A DNA stretch of 64,000 nt from Mesorhizobium sp. CAU 1732 (GTDB lineage: Bacteria > Pseudomonadota > Alphaproteobacteria > Rhizobiales > Rhizobiaceae), in NCBI RefSeq assembly GCF_039888675.1, contig NZ_JBDQQR010000003.1, positions 62,001 to 126,000 of the forward strand, written 5' to 3'. Below, piece after piece: positions 47,227-56,127 of this stretch. Both the position numbers and the translations under genes were made by a program. Position 1 is the first letter of the stretch. Each line of letters begins with the position of its first letter. The notes below the pieces were generated by a model. It was not told the DNA's origin, searched no databases, and saw only the letters and a program-made list of their open reading frames with translations.

Positions 47227-47568
47227 TCAGGCCGCCTTCCGATCCGTCATTTGATCTATAGTGCTGTCGTCGCCTGACGGCGTGACATCAGCCATCGCGG
47301 CCACTGCGTGCACGGGATGCTGGCCCACCGGTGACACCGGCGGTGCCGAAGCCGTGCGAAACAGTGTGCGCAGCATGGTCACCAGCGACCGCCGAGCCGG
47401 TGACGGAGGCGGCGGCGTGTCCGCAATCACGTCCGGCAAATGACCCGGATGTGGCCGCGGCCTTGGCCCGGACGGGCCGGGACCGAAGATCAGCAGCGAC
47501 CAGGCATGCTGACGCGCGTCATGGATGGAGTGCGGCCCGGATTGGCCGCTTCGGTGATGCTGGCGCAT
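47227..47568 (-). CDS. Unknown small protein at the head of the ABC exporter operon
   Basis: A 113-codon ORF with GAGG about 9 nt upstream of its ATG. The N-terminal part is His/Gln/Arg-rich, then a Pro/Gly-rich stretch (IFGPGPSGPRPRP), then PPPPSPARR, and the end contains SVAAMADVTPSGDD-like polar sequence. No family or fold was recognised. Position and spacing suggest it is transcribed with the ORF at 46909 and the exporter pair. Confidence 0.38.
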   Translation of the reverse strand: MRQHHRSGQSGPHSIHDARQHAWSLLIFGPGPSGPRPRPHPGHLPDVIADTPPPPSPARRSLVTMLRTLFRTASAPPVSPVGQHPVHAVAAMADVTPSGDDSTIDQMTDRKAA

Positions 47569-47869
47569 GGCGAGTAACCTCGAGGATCGAAGAAGGCGAT
47601 CCGGCGGAAACCGTGACGATGCTGACTAAAAGGGAAAAGCGCGTCGAACCGATTCCGCCGTCAGGCGGTGAGCCCACAATGGGGCCAATAGAAATCAGTG
47701 AACATTGAGCAATCCATCTGAGCCCCCTTCGGTTCGAGTTGACGATGGACGCGCTATAGACCCGCAACTGCACGTTGGATAGGTCCAACCTGCCGCTGCG
47801 GAACAGTCCTCGGGCATCTGTTGCGCTCGGGCCACTATTTAGAAACTTCTGAAACAAAGAGACCAGTTC
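47569..47869. other. Divergent region between the small-ORF/ABC operon and trmL
   Basis: These 301 bases contain no ORF with a ribosome site. They should hold promoters in both directions. A TTGACG...CTATAG pair near 47739-47759 is too tightly spaced (9 nt) for a normal promoter. Confidence 0.35.
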
Positions 47870-48328
47870 ATGCCGATCAGCCTGCACATCGCGCTTTACC
47901 AGCCGGACATTCCCGGCAACGCGGGGACCATACTTCGTATGGGTGCGTGCCTCGATCTCGCTGTCCACATCATCGAGCCTGCGGGTTTCGACATGTCGGA
48001 CCGTGCGCTGCGCCGGGCGGGTATGGACTATCTCGAAATGGCCGCGCTCACCCGGCACATCTCGTGGGAGGCTTTCCAGGAATGGATACGGACTGAACGC
48101 CTGCGCATCGTGCTCCTCACGACTAGGGCGTCGACGCCCTATACCCGCTTCGAGTATCAGGCCGGCGACGTGCTTCTGTTCGGCCGTGAATCCGCCGGCG
48201 TGCCGGACACCGTTCACGACGCGGCCAATGAGCGGCTGATCGTGCCGATGCGCAACGGAGCCCGCAGCCTCAATCTGGCGACCACCGCCGCCATGGTCGC
48301 GGGTGAAGCCGTCAGGCAACTCGGCTGA
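47870..48328 (+). CDS. trmL: tRNA (cytidine(34)-2'-O)-methyltransferase
   Basis: A 152-residue SPOUT-class methyltransferase that 2'-O-methylates the wobble base of leucine tRNAs with SAM. The three conserved blocks are PGNAGTILRMGACLD, FGRESAGVPD and NGARSLNLATTAAM, the last forming the SAM-binding knot. Length is normal. It lies near petABC and hemF, as in other Hyphomicrobiales. Confidence 0.95.
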   Translation: MPISLHIALYQPDIPGNAGTILRMGACLDLAVHIIEPAGFDMSDRALRRAGMDYLEMAALTRHISWEAFQEWIRTERLRIVLLTTRASTPYTRFEYQAGDVLLFGRESAGVPDTVHDAANERLIVPMRNGARSLNLATTAAMVAGEAVRQLG

Positions 48329-48478
48329 CGCGGCGTCTCTCTTCGGTCGCAGGTGTGATGTCATCTCATATCCTCTCATGTGAAGAGGATTGCGGTATAG
48401 GACCTCAACAAAAGTTTAGGTCAAGCGCTGCGACGAATTTTCCCTGACAGTCCCTGACGGGCCTTCGCCATGGCCTGT

Positions 48479-48736
48479 TCAGTCGGCAGTCGGCAGGCGT
48501 CGGATCGTGAACTCGATCACGTCATCCGGCCGTTCGCACCAGCTTTCGATTTCGGTCCAGTAGGCCTGCTTTGGCCAGCGATCGAACCATTCCCGAGCCT
48601 TGTCGCGGGCCTGCGTACGCGGCAGCATGAACGTCTCGCGAATGAAGCCGTCCCGCACCTTGCGGGTGACGTCTGATCGCTGCTTGTCCAGGCTGCGTTT
48701 CAGGCCCTGGAGTGGTGGTCTGGCGGGTACACGCAC
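48479..48736 (-). CDS. Conserved small protein of unknown function, next to hemF
   Basis: An 85-residue protein. The GTG at 48736 has AAGGAG 7 nt upstream, which fixes the start; the longer frame to 48871 overlaps the hemF leader. The sequence RDGFIRETFMLPRTQARDKAREWFDRWPK and the end DVIEFTIRRLPTAD recall a conserved hypothetical protein that I associate with hemF in Hyphomicrobiales. It is probably cytoplasmic. No function is known. Confidence 0.72.
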   Translation of the reverse strand: MRVPARPPLQGLKRSLDKQRSDVTRKVRDGFIRETFMLPRTQARDKAREWFDRWPKQAYWTEIESWCERPDDVIEFTIRRLPTAD

Positions 48737-48747
48737 AAGGAAACTCC

Positions 48748-48775
48748 TTGACCCTCTCTGGCAACAGATTAGGGA
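48748..48775 (+). promoter_or_regulatory. Possible promoter for hemF
   Basis: TTGACC (48748-48753) and TAGGGA (48770-48775) are 16 nt apart in the divergent region before hemF. The -10 is a weak match. A second TTGACG about 40 nt downstream is an alternative -35. Confidence 0.3.
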
Positions 48776-48882
48776 TCGGCGCGGAACTTGACGAGTCATT
48801 TTGGCTGGGACGAATGAGGCGGCCGGAGCGCGCATGATGGCGCGACTGCCGCAAGCGTCGCCGGCCCGCAATGGAGAACTCT

Positions 48883-49794
48883 ATGCAGCGTCCAGAATTG
48901 CCCGCCGGCCTTCCAGACGGGATCGAAGAGAAGAAGCTTGCAGCCAAGGCGTGGTTTGAGGAACTTCGCGACCGCATCTGCGACAGCTTCGAGAAGATCG
49001 AGGACGATCTGACCGGCCCGCAGGCCGGCTGGGCGCCCGGGCGCTTCGATCGCACGCCGTGGGAACGCGATGGCGGCGCTGGCGGCGGCGGCACGATGTC
49101 GATGATGTCGGGGCGCGTCTTCGAAAAGGTCGGCGTGCACACCTCGACCGTTTTCGGGGAATTCTCGCCCGAATTCCGCAGCCAGATACCCGGCGCGGAC
49201 GAAGACCCGCGTTTCTGGGCAAGCGGCATCTCGCTGATCGCGCATCCGCAAAATCCGAACGTGCCCGCCGTCCACATGAACACGCGCATGGTCGTCACCA
49301 CGCGCCAGTGGTTCGGTGGCGGCGCGGACCTGACGCCCGTGCTCGACCGCCGGCGCACGCAGGACGATCCCGACACGCTCGCCTTCCACAAGTCGATGAA
49401 GTTCGTCTGCGACAAGCACCCGGTCGCCGACTACGCCCGGTTCAAGGACTGGTGCGACGAGTACTTCTTTCTGCCCCACCGCAACGAACCGCGCGGCGTC
49501 GGCGGCATCTTCTTCGACTGGCAGAAATCTCCCGAGGAAGCCGGGGGGTGGGATGCGGATTTCCGCTTCACGCAGGATGTCGGGCGCACGTTCCAGATCG
49601 TCTACAACCACATCGTCCGCAAGAACTTCAATGAGAACTGGACCGAGGCCGACCGCGAGGAACAGTTGATCCGGCGCGGCCGCTATGTCGAGTTCAACCT
49701 GCTGCACGATCGCGGAACGATCTTCGGCCTGAAGACCGGCGGAAATGTCGATTCGATCCTGTCGAGCCTGCCGCCCGAGGTGAAGTGGCCCTGA
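48883..49794 (+). CDS. hemF: Oxygen-dependent coproporphyrinogen III oxidase
   Basis: A 303-residue enzyme that oxidatively decarboxylates coproporphyrinogen III in heme synthesis, using oxygen. Signature segments include [36 protein letters not shown] and [19 protein letters not shown]. The ATG at 48883 with GGAGA 7 nt upstream is the start. It would support assembly of the cytochromes encoded nearby. Confidence 0.97.
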   Translation: MQRPELPAGLPDGIEEKKLAAKAWFEELRDRICDSFEKIEDDLTGPQAGWAPGRFDRTPWERDGGAGGGGTMSMMSGRVFEKVGVHTSTVFGEFSPEFRSQIPGADEDPRFWASGISLIAHPQNPNVPAVHMNTRMVVTTRQWFGGGADLTPVLDRRRTQDDPDTLAFHKSMKFVCDKHPVADYARFKDWCDEYFFLPHRNEPRGVGGIFFDWQKSPEEAGGWDADFRFTQDVGRTFQIVYNHIVRKNFNENWTEADREEQLIRRGRYVEFNLLHDRGTIFGLKTGGNVDSILSSLPPEVKWP

Positions 49795-49819
49795 TCAGGC
49801 CTCGCGGGTTCGCGCCGTC

Positions 49820-50002
49820 TCAGCGGCCGCACCGGACGCGCAGGTTCTGGAACGGAATATCCGCCAGTTCCCTCATGCTCATGACGCGCAATTCCGGGTG
49901 TGCAAGCGGGTCGGACAGCCAGTCTTCCGTGGCGTCCGGCTCCACCAGGGTTAAGAGCCGGCGCAGCAGAGTCGCTGGAACAGTCAAGATTGCCTTGAAC
50001 AT
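49820..50002 (-). CDS. Small conserved protein with DWLSDPLAHP-type motif
   Basis: A 60-residue protein with an amphipathic N-terminus (MFKAILTVPATLLRRLL) and the motif DWLSDPLAHPELRVMSMRELADIPF. GGAGG stands 7 nt upstream of the ATG. It resembles the DUF1127-like class of short proteins abundant in Hyphomicrobiales, some of which bind RNA. Identity as DUF1127 is uncertain because the usual LdD..L.DIG pattern is altered. Confidence 0.65.
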   Translation of the reverse strand: MFKAILTVPATLLRRLLTLVEPDATEDWLSDPLAHPELRVMSMRELADIPFQNLRVRCGR

Positions 50003-50098
50003 CGAAGTGCCTCCAATGCCTTTCTAAGGCCTGCATTATTGGCGTTTCTCGGGCTGGGGACTATGGAGTTTGCCTGGTTCTCATTGTAGAAAATCTAC

Positions 50099-50989
50099 AT
50101 GAAAGAGCTGAACCGGGTCCATCTGAACGGCTTGCGCGCGCTTGAAACCGTGGGGCGGCTGGGATCGCTGCAGAAAGCGGCCGACGAGCTTGGGGTCTCG
50201 GTCGGCGCCGTCAGCCAGCACGTGCTGAAAGCCGAATCGCAGATAGGACGTCCGGTCTTCGATCGGACCGGTCGCAATCTGGTCGCTTCCGAGTTCGGCG
50301 CGACTTTCCTGGCAAGGCTCACCACCGGATTTCGTGAACTCGACGATGCGGTCGGCTCCTCACGCCGCCATTCGGATGGCATCCTCACCATCTCGGTCGC
50401 GCCGGTTTTCGCCTCGAAATGGCTGGTGCCGCGCCTTTCAGCCTATTCGCGGCTGCATCCGGACATCCTCGTCCGCCTCGATTCTTCCGTCGGGCTGGTG
50501 AACCCGGACACCTCCGACGTCGATATCGCGATCCGGGTTGGCGACGGCAACTGGCCGGACATCACCAGGGAACTCCTGCTGCCGCAGGAGGTGTTTCCCG
50601 TCTGCGCGCCCGAGCTAGCCGAGAGGCTGGCGTCTCCGCGCGATCTGCTTGGCGCTCCGATCATCCGGGACGCCAACTCGACGTTGAGCTGGAATCTCTG
50701 GCTGGAGCGCTTCGGCATGGATGAGAGCCAGCTCGCGGACGGCAACACCTTTACGGATGCAGCACTCTGCCTCGATGCGGCGATCGCCGGCCAGGGCGTG
50801 ATGCTCGCCTGGCAGACGCTGGCGCATTACGCGCTGTCGGTCGGACAACTCGTCGCGCCCTTCCCGGAGCGCGCCATCACCGGGCTCGGCTACTATCTCG
50901 TCACGTCCGCGACGCGACGAACCCCGGCGAAGGTCAACCATTTCAAATCGTGGATACGATCGGAAATCACGCACGATTTCCCCGAGTGA
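50099..50989 (+). CDS. LysR family transcriptional regulator, GcvA-like
   Basis: A 296-residue regulator. The helix-turn-helix is near LGSLQKAADELGVSVGAVSQHVLKAE (about 22-47) and is followed by the substrate-binding domain. SVAPVFASKWLVPRLSAYSRLHPDI is typical of the GcvA subgroup. Targets are unknown; the flanking genes are a small protein and a secreted esterase, not an obvious regulon. Confidence 0.9.
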   Translation: MKELNRVHLNGLRALETVGRLGSLQKAADELGVSVGAVSQHVLKAESQIGRPVFDRTGRNLVASEFGATFLARLTTGFRELDDAVGSSRRHSDGILTISVAPVFASKWLVPRLSAYSRLHPDILVRLDSSVGLVNPDTSDVDIAIRVGDGNWPDITRELLLPQEVFPVCAPELAERLASPRDLLGAPIIRDANSTLSWNLWLERFGMDESQLADGNTFTDAALCLDAAIAGQGVMLAWQTLAHYALSVGQLVAPFPERAITGLGYYLVTSATRRTPAKVNHFKSWIRSEITHDFPE

Positions 50990-51324
50990 CCGGCCTGCAT
51001 GCTCGCATCCGCCTCAATTTCCAACGATGATGCAACGCAGCAACAGAGCCTCACGAAGCGCCTGAAATGATTCAGTCTTCTCGTGGTGCGAGATACTGAA
51101 ATTTCGACCGTCAGGCCTGCACGCACGCATCTGTGATTGCCTCGCGCGATCCACTGGCGTGACAGACCGACATGAAGCCGATAGAGACGCGCCGCCTCAC
51201 ATCCGAACGGTCGAATTGAGGGCGACCCGGATGTGTGTATCGTTCGGTCACAGGCGTGTGAAGAAACGACTCACACGCTGCGTCCGTAAGGTTTCGGTAA
51301 AGCTTTAACCATCAGGATTGCGCC
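50990..51324. other. Intergenic region between the LysR gene and the esterase gene
   Basis: No gene is visible in these 335 bases. The main feature is the inverted repeat at 51254-51278 close to the esterase start. ORFs here lack ribosome sites. Confidence 0.35.
51254..51278. promoter_or_regulatory. Inverted repeat upstream of the esterase gene
   Basis: GCGTGTGA (51254-51261) and TCACACGC (51271-51278) form a perfect 8-bp inverted repeat with a 9-nt spacer, 46 nt before the ATG. It could be an operator or a leader hairpin. No T-run follows. Confidence 0.4.
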
Positions 51325-52092
51325 ATGTCGTGCAGACCTACCCTCTTGATCGCGCTGGCGATCGCAATGGCAACCTCCGCGGTCGCCGCCAACGCGGCGG
51401 AGATCGTCGCGAGCGCCGTCTCCGTTCAGCCGGTATCCCTGTCGGATGCCGCGATCGATGGCGACACGGTGACCCGTGAGGACGCCTTCATCTACAAGCT
51501 GTTCCAGCCAGAAAACCCGAGCGGACGAACCATCATCCTGATGCACGGTTCGGGCGGCAACGAAACGACGCTCGTGAAGCTCGCGACCAAGATCGCGCCG
51601 AACGCCACGCTCGTCGGCATTCGCGGGCGCGTCGTCCAGAACGGCGTCAAACGCTGGTACAAGCGCGTGACGTCCACAGAGTTCGATCAGCAGGACGTGC
51701 GGGCCGAGGCGGCGGCCTTCGTCGAGTTCATCGCGAAGATCGCTAACGAGAACGATCTCGATCTCTCGACCGCGACGTTTCTGGGCTATTCGAACGGTGC
51801 GAACCTGATCGCCGCACTGACGATGCTCTACCCCGATCTGGTGCACCGCGCCGTGCTGCTGCGGTCGATGCAGGTGCTTGCGGAGACGCCGAAGGTAGAC
51901 CTCTCGGATTCCCGCTTCCTGACGATCGCGGGTGAGAACGACAAGCTGTACTACCCCTTCGCGCCGAAACTCGAGGCGCTGTTGCGCGGTTCGGGCGCAA
52001 ACGTCGACGCGCGCGTCATCCAGACTGGCCACGGCATCGGCGACGAGGACGCGCGCATCGTCTCGGAGTGGCTCAGCGCCTCATCGAATTAG
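51325..52092 (+). CDS. Secreted alpha/beta hydrolase (phospholipase/carboxylesterase type)
   Basis: A 255-residue protein with a signal peptide (to about residue 24, VAANA). The fold elements are the oxyanion HGSGG at LMHGSGGNE, the nucleophile elbow GYSNGAN, an Asp candidate in GENDKLYYP and the catalytic His in TGHGIGDED. This fits the YpfH/phospholipase-carboxylesterase group. The substrate is unknown. The inverted repeat upstream may regulate it. Confidence 0.85.
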   Translation: MSCRPTLLIALAIAMATSAVAANAAEIVASAVSVQPVSLSDAAIDGDTVTREDAFIYKLFQPENPSGRTIILMHGSGGNETTLVKLATKIAPNATLVGIRGRVVQNGVKRWYKRVTSTEFDQQDVRAEAAAFVEFIAKIANENDLDLSTATFLGYSNGANLIAALTMLYPDLVHRAVLLRSMQVLAETPKVDLSDSRFLTIAGENDKLYYPFAPKLEALLRGSGANVDARVIQTGHGIGDEDARIVSEWLSASSN

Positions 52093-52166
52093 CGCATTCA
52101 CGGCAACCTTTTTCGGACGTTTCGTGTTATCCTTTGTCCCTACAGAAAGGACAGAGGAGAAACCCC

Positions 52167-52352
52167 ATGAAGGAATTTCACTGCGGTTCACTCGTTCCCG
52201 GCTGTGACTGGCACACCCGTCACTCCGAGGAAGCAGAGATCATGCGGCGCGCTGTTGAACACATGCGCGAAACACACGGTGAGACGATCATTCGCGAGAC
52301 GATGATCGACGCGATCCGGTCACGCGTCGAGACCAAGCGCGACGCGGCTTAG
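52167..52352 (+). CDS. DUF1059 domain-containing small protein
   Basis: A 61-residue protein with FHCGSLVPGCDWHTRHSEEAEIM and a C-terminal helical part; this is the DUF1059 family, with two Cys and two His that might bind metal. GAGGAG lies 8 nt upstream of the ATG. The function is not known. A hairpin downstream separates it from the convergent cca gene. Confidence 0.88.
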   Translation: MKEFHCGSLVPGCDWHTRHSEEAEIMRRAVEHMRETHGETIIRETMIDAIRSRVETKRDAA

Positions 52353-52387
52353 AAGCGCATAAACCGAAATAAATAAAAGATTTGGAG

Positions 52388-52413
52388 CCCCACCTTGAAT
52401 CAACGCGGTGGGG
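52388..52413. terminator. Hairpin between DUF1059 gene and cca
   Basis: CCCCACC (52388-52394) pairs with GGTGGGG (52407-52413) around a 12-nt loop, extendable by A-T and G-T pairs. It sits 36 nt after the DUF1059 stop and directly after the cca stop on the other strand, where T-rich sequence follows. Confidence 0.6.
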
Positions 52414-52415
52414 TT

Positions 52416-53690
52416 CTACGACGCGTTTTCGTTCAACAGGGATTTTGCGCGGGCAAGAAGCGCGTCGCGATCCTGCTTGAACCCGCCATTCATCCACTCG
52501 TCCTCGATCGTCTTCAGCGTATTTCCAAGACGCTTGTCGGTTTCCGCTCCCAGAACGACGAGATCACCGCCCTTGAGCGGGAAAACAGGCTTCTCCCAAC
52601 TCTCGAGATAACGCAGCAGCTTGGAATAACCGCCAGCTTCGATCATCGCGGAATCGTCCTGCGCGGCGCGAGCGCGTGACGCTGCGAGCGCGAGCCTGAG
52701 CCGATCATCCAGACCGGTAGGTTCGGCCCGGTACGCGATCTTCGCCAGGGCGATTTCGCTCGTCGCATGCTGGATGGGCATCGTTCCCGCCCATGCGAGC
52801 AGCCGCGCGGTTTCCGTCTTGGACAATTTGAGACGCGCTGCCATCGCCTCGATGCGAACCGCATCCGGGGGCACGATCGCCTCCAGACGCAGGAGAGGGT
52901 CGGGCGTCCAGCCCAGATCGCGCTCCGCAGCCACGAGGCCGTGGATCGCGTCGATGCCCCACTTCTCGCTTTCGGGCAGGATCGCGGTGAGAACGCCGGA
53001 CTGGCGCATCCACAAAAGGGCGCGAGACGGATCGGGAGCGGAAAGTAGCCTCCTCAATTCGGCCCAGACCCGCTCCGACGAGAGCGTCGAGAGACCATCC
53101 TTCAGCCGCGCGCTGGCCCGTATGCCGTCCGCATCCGGGCGTCCGCGTCCGTACCAGGCAAAAAACCGGAAGAACCGCAGGATGCGCAGATAGTCCTCGC
53201 GGATGCGCGCCTCCGCATCGCCGATGAAACGCAGCGTGCGGCTCTCGATATCAGCGAGCCCTCCGACGAGATCGATCACCGCCCCATCGGCGGTCGCGTA
53301 GAGCGCGTTGATCGTAAAGTCCCGCCGCTCGGCGTCTCGGGTCCAGTCGCGGCCGAAGACGACGCGCGCGCGCCGCCCGTCGGTCTCGACGTCGGAGCGC
53401 AGCGTCGTAACCTCATAGGTCTGGCCGTCCGCTATGACGGTTATCGTGCCATGGTCCTTGCCTGTCGGAGCGGTGCGGAAGCCTGCCGCCTGAGCGCGAC
53501 GCTCGGTCTCATCGGGAAGCGTCGTCGTCGCGATGTCTATATCGGTGACCGGCAGGCCGAGAACCGTGTTCCTCACCGCGCCACCCGCAATCCGCGCCTC
53601 TTCACCATCAGCGCAAAGAGCCGCGAGAAGTGTCTGCAACGACTCGTCTTTCAGCCACTCGGCCCGGTCAGTGATTGATACATCGCTCAC
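52416..53690 (-). CDS. cca: CCA tRNA nucleotidyltransferase
   Basis: A 424-residue class II nucleotidyltransferase that adds or repairs the 3' CCA of tRNA. GGAVRNTVLG and the metal-binding DIDIAT are the catalytic core; RRDFTINALY and EDYLRILRFFRF follow as expected. There is no HD domain, as usual in alphaproteobacteria. It overlaps the NUDIX gene by 4 nt. Confidence 0.95.
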   Translation of the reverse strand: MSDVSITDRAEWLKDESLQTLLAALCADGEEARIAGGAVRNTVLGLPVTDIDIATTTLPDETERRAQAAGFRTAPTGKDHGTITVIADGQTYEVTTLRSDVETDGRRARVVFGRDWTRDAERRDFTINALYATADGAVIDLVGGLADIESRTLRFIGDAEARIREDYLRILRFFRFFAWYGRGRPDADGIRASARLKDGLSTLSSERVWAELRRLLSAPDPSRALLWMRQSGVLTAILPESEKWGIDAIHGLVAAERDLGWTPDPLLRLEAIVPPDAVRIEAMAARLKLSKTETARLLAWAGTMPIQHATSEIALAKIAYRAEPTGLDDRLRLALAASRARAAQDDSAMIEAGGYSKLLRYLESWEKPVFPLKGGDLVVLGAETDKRLGNTLKTIEDEWMNGGFKQDRDALLARAKSLLNENAS

Positions 53691-54322
53691 GCGTAAAGCC
53701 TCTCGTAAAGCGTCCGGATGATGCCCGCGGTCACACCCCAGATGTAACGGTCGCCGAACGGCATCGTGTAATAAAACCGCTCCCGTTCCTGCCAGACGCG
53801 GCTTTCCCGGTTGTGGTTCGCGGGGTCCATCAGAAACGACAGCGGCACCTCGAAGGCGTCGTCGACCTCGTCGCGATTGATCGTCAGGACGAAGCCCGGC
53901 TGCACGATCGAGAGCACCGGGACGATACGAAACCCGCTGCCGGAAACATAGTCAGGCATGCGGCCGACGATCTCGATGAACTCCTGTCCGAGCCCGATCT
54001 CCTCCTCGGTTTCCCGCAAGGCGGTGAATTCGGGCGTCGGATCGGTCGCATCGATGCGTCCGCCGGGAAAAGCCACCTGCCCCGCATGGCTTCGCAGCGT
54101 ATCGGTCCGCTTGGTCAGGATGACGCTCGCCTCGCCATCGCGATCGACCACCGGGATGAGCACGGCCGCATCACGCAGCCCATCGCGCACGATCAGGTCG
54201 CGCATATCGGGATTGAGGCGGTGATCACCGTAATCCGTTTCGTCATGCGGCGCCTGCTCGCGTGCTGCGCGGCGACGAAAATCCTCGATCGAAAAAGCCT
54301 GCACGGTTTGCGCGTCCATCAT
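53687..54322 (-). CDS. NUDIX hydrolase, CoA pyrophosphatase-like
   Basis: A 211-residue NUDIX protein. The box runs from GGRIDATD to ALRETEEEIGL, with REXXEE at 103-108, and FPGGRID is typical of CoA pyrophosphatases such as NudL. It would cleave CoA or related nucleotide diphosphates. Both neighbours overlap by 4 nt (cca and DUF1285), so the three genes are one unit. Confidence 0.9.
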   Translation of the reverse strand: MMDAQTVQAFSIEDFRRRAAREQAPHDETDYGDHRLNPDMRDLIVRDGLRDAAVLIPVVDRDGEASVILTKRTDTLRSHAGQVAFPGGRIDATDPTPEFTALRETEEEIGLGQEFIEIVGRMPDYVSGSGFRIVPVLSIVQPGFVLTINRDEVDDAFEVPLSFLMDPANHNRESRVWQERERFYYTMPFGDRYIWGVTAGIIRTLYERLYA

Positions 54323-54948
54323 TCGCTCAAGCGCCTGAGCTGATCGGCCGGCATGACGGGAAACACCGCCCCCTTCGACCGCACGGCAAACATCACAATG
54401 CCATCGACATCGATCTCCTCGCCGAGTTCGGCAAGTTCGTACATGACGGCGCGGGACACGAGCGCTTCGAGGCGGCCACGGACGAGCAGATAGGGCTTCA
54501 ACCCGTCCGTCTCGTCCTCATCGACGAAGCGAAGTGGATGGTCGGGACCTGCTTCCACCACGTCGCCGACATTCGTGCGGAACGTCAGAACCTGCTCCGC
54601 GCCGCTGCCGGCCGCATTGACCTCCACGGCAATGAAATGCGCATCCTCGACGCGGATGCCCACCTTCTCGACCGGCGTGACGAGGTAAGTCTTTCCATCC
54701 TCGTCCTTGCGCAGCACGCTGGAGAAAAGCTGCACCAGCGGCATGCGGCCGATCGGCGTGCCGAGATAGAACCAGGTGCCGTCGCGCTTGATCTCCATGT
54801 CGAGATCGCCGCAGAAGTCCGGGTTCCATCGATCGACCGGGGCAGCCCCCTTGCCGGCGCGCGCCGCACGGCTGATGAGGGCTTCGAGCCCTTTGGCGTC
54901 GGAAGCGTCGCTGAGGCCCTTGCGGGCATCGTCTGTGGTTGGTGTCAT
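54319..54948 (-). CDS. DUF1285 domain-containing protein
   Basis: A 209-residue protein. The region from RWNPDFCGDLDMEIKRDGTWFYLGTPIGRMPLVQLFS onward is DUF1285, a family of unknown function found beside NUDIX and cca genes in alphaproteobacteria. The start at 54948 lacks a ribosome site; a promoter candidate ends 7 nt before it, so the mRNA may be leaderless. The frame stays open to 55608 across the divergent moxR gene; this is rejected. Confidence 0.88.
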   Translation of the reverse strand: MTPTTDDARKGLSDASDAKGLEALISRAARAGKGAAPVDRWNPDFCGDLDMEIKRDGTWFYLGTPIGRMPLVQLFSSVLRKDEDGKTYLVTPVEKVGIRVEDAHFIAVEVNAAGSGAEQVLTFRTNVGDVVEAGPDHPLRFVDEDETDGLKPYLLVRGRLEALVSRAVMYELAELGEEIDVDGIVMFAVRSKGAVFPVMPADQLRRLSE

Positions 54949-54955
54949 CGTCACG

Positions 54956-54983
54956 AAATAGTCACTGTTGTTCCGCTTGTCAG
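54956..54983 (-). promoter_or_regulatory. Promoter candidate for DUF1285-NUDIX-cca (leaderless)
   Basis: On the minus strand CTGACA (54983-54978) and CTATTT (54961-54956) are 16 nt apart. Transcription would begin at or next to the ATG at 54948. Confidence 0.35.
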
Positions 54984-55119
54984 CCTTGGTCAGTGTTTTA
55001 AGTTGAGCGCGAGCGCACCGCCTAAAGGGCGCGAGTCGCGACCTGGAAGCAAGGCTTGCCGGGGCCGGATGTGAATGGCCTCGTGATATGCTCTCGCAAA
55101 ACGAGGATCCGGAAGCCCA

Positions 55120-56127
55120 ATGAGTGTGATGATCAAGGAACCCGCCCTCAGCGAAACGCAGATGATCGCGGAGGCCGAAAAGGCACTTGCCGACATCTCG
55201 ACGATCCGCGACGCGGTGGGCAAGGTCATCTTCGGCCAGGAAAGCGTGGTCGAGCGCACGCTTGTGGCGATTCTGGCGGGCGGCCATGCCCTTCTTGTCG
55301 GCGTGCCGGGCCTCGCAAAGACCAAGCTGGTGGAGACATTGGGCACCGTGCTCGGCCTCGATGGCCGCCGCATCCAGTTCACGCCCGATCTGATGCCGTC
55401 CGATATTCTCGGCTCGGAAGTGATGGAGCAGGACGAGACCGGCCGGCGTTCCTTCCGCTTCATTCCCGGACCGATTTTCGGCCAGTTGCTGATGGCCGAC
55501 GAGATCAACCGCGCATCGCCGCGCACGCAATCCGCTCTGCTGCAATCGATGCAGGAATATCATGTGACGGTGGCCGGCCAGCGGCACGACCTTCCCGCGC
55601 CGTTCCATGTGCTGGCGACACAGAATCCGCTTGAGCAGGAAGGCACCTACCCGCTTCCCGAGGCGCAGCTCGACCGCTTCCTGATGCAGGTCGATATCCT
55701 CTATCCAGATCTAGCTGCCGAACGGCGCATCCTTCTGGAAACCACCGGCACGGACAATGCGACGGCGGAAAACGTGTTCACGGCCGAACGCCTGCGCGAA
55801 ATCCAGACGCTGATCCGGCGCATGCCTGTTCCCGAGAGTGTGGTCGAGGCGATACTCACGCTTGTCCGTTCTGCGCGGCCGGGTCAGGGCAATGCGGAAA
55901 CCGACAAGCACGTCTCGTGGGGTCCCGGCCCGCGCGCCAGCCAGGCGCTTACGCTCTGCGCCCGTGCCCGCGCTCTGTATGACGGACGCCTCGCGCCCTC
56001 GGTCGACGACGTGCGCGCGCTGGCGGAACCCGTCCTGCAGCACCGCATGGCTCTGACCTTTGCCGCTCGGGCGGAAGGCGTGAGCGTACGAGACGTCGTA
56101 GCGCAACTGGCGCGAGCCGCCGGCTGA
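55120..56127 (+). CDS. MoxR family AAA+ ATPase
   Basis: A 335-residue AAA+ chaperone-like ATPase. Walker A is GVPGLAKTK (61-69), Walker B LLMADEIN (123-130), and sensor-1 ATQNPLEQEGTYPLPEAQLDRF follows. MoxR proteins help assemble or activate metal- or VWA-containing complexes. It heads a four-gene operon: the DUF58 gene begins at the base that ends this gene. Confidence 0.93.
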   Translation: MSVMIKEPALSETQMIAEAEKALADISTIRDAVGKVIFGQESVVERTLVAILAGGHALLVGVPGLAKTKLVETLGTVLGLDGRRIQFTPDLMPSDILGSEVMEQDETGRRSFRFIPGPIFGQLLMADEINRASPRTQSALLQSMQEYHVTVAGQRHDLPAPFHVLATQNPLEQEGTYPLPEAQLDRFLMQVDILYPDLAAERRILLETTGTDNATAENVFTAERLREIQTLIRRMPVPESVVEAILTLVRSARPGQGNAETDKHVSWGPGPRASQALTLCARARALYDGRLAPSVDDVRALAEPVLQHRMALTFAARAEGVSVRDVVAQLARAAG

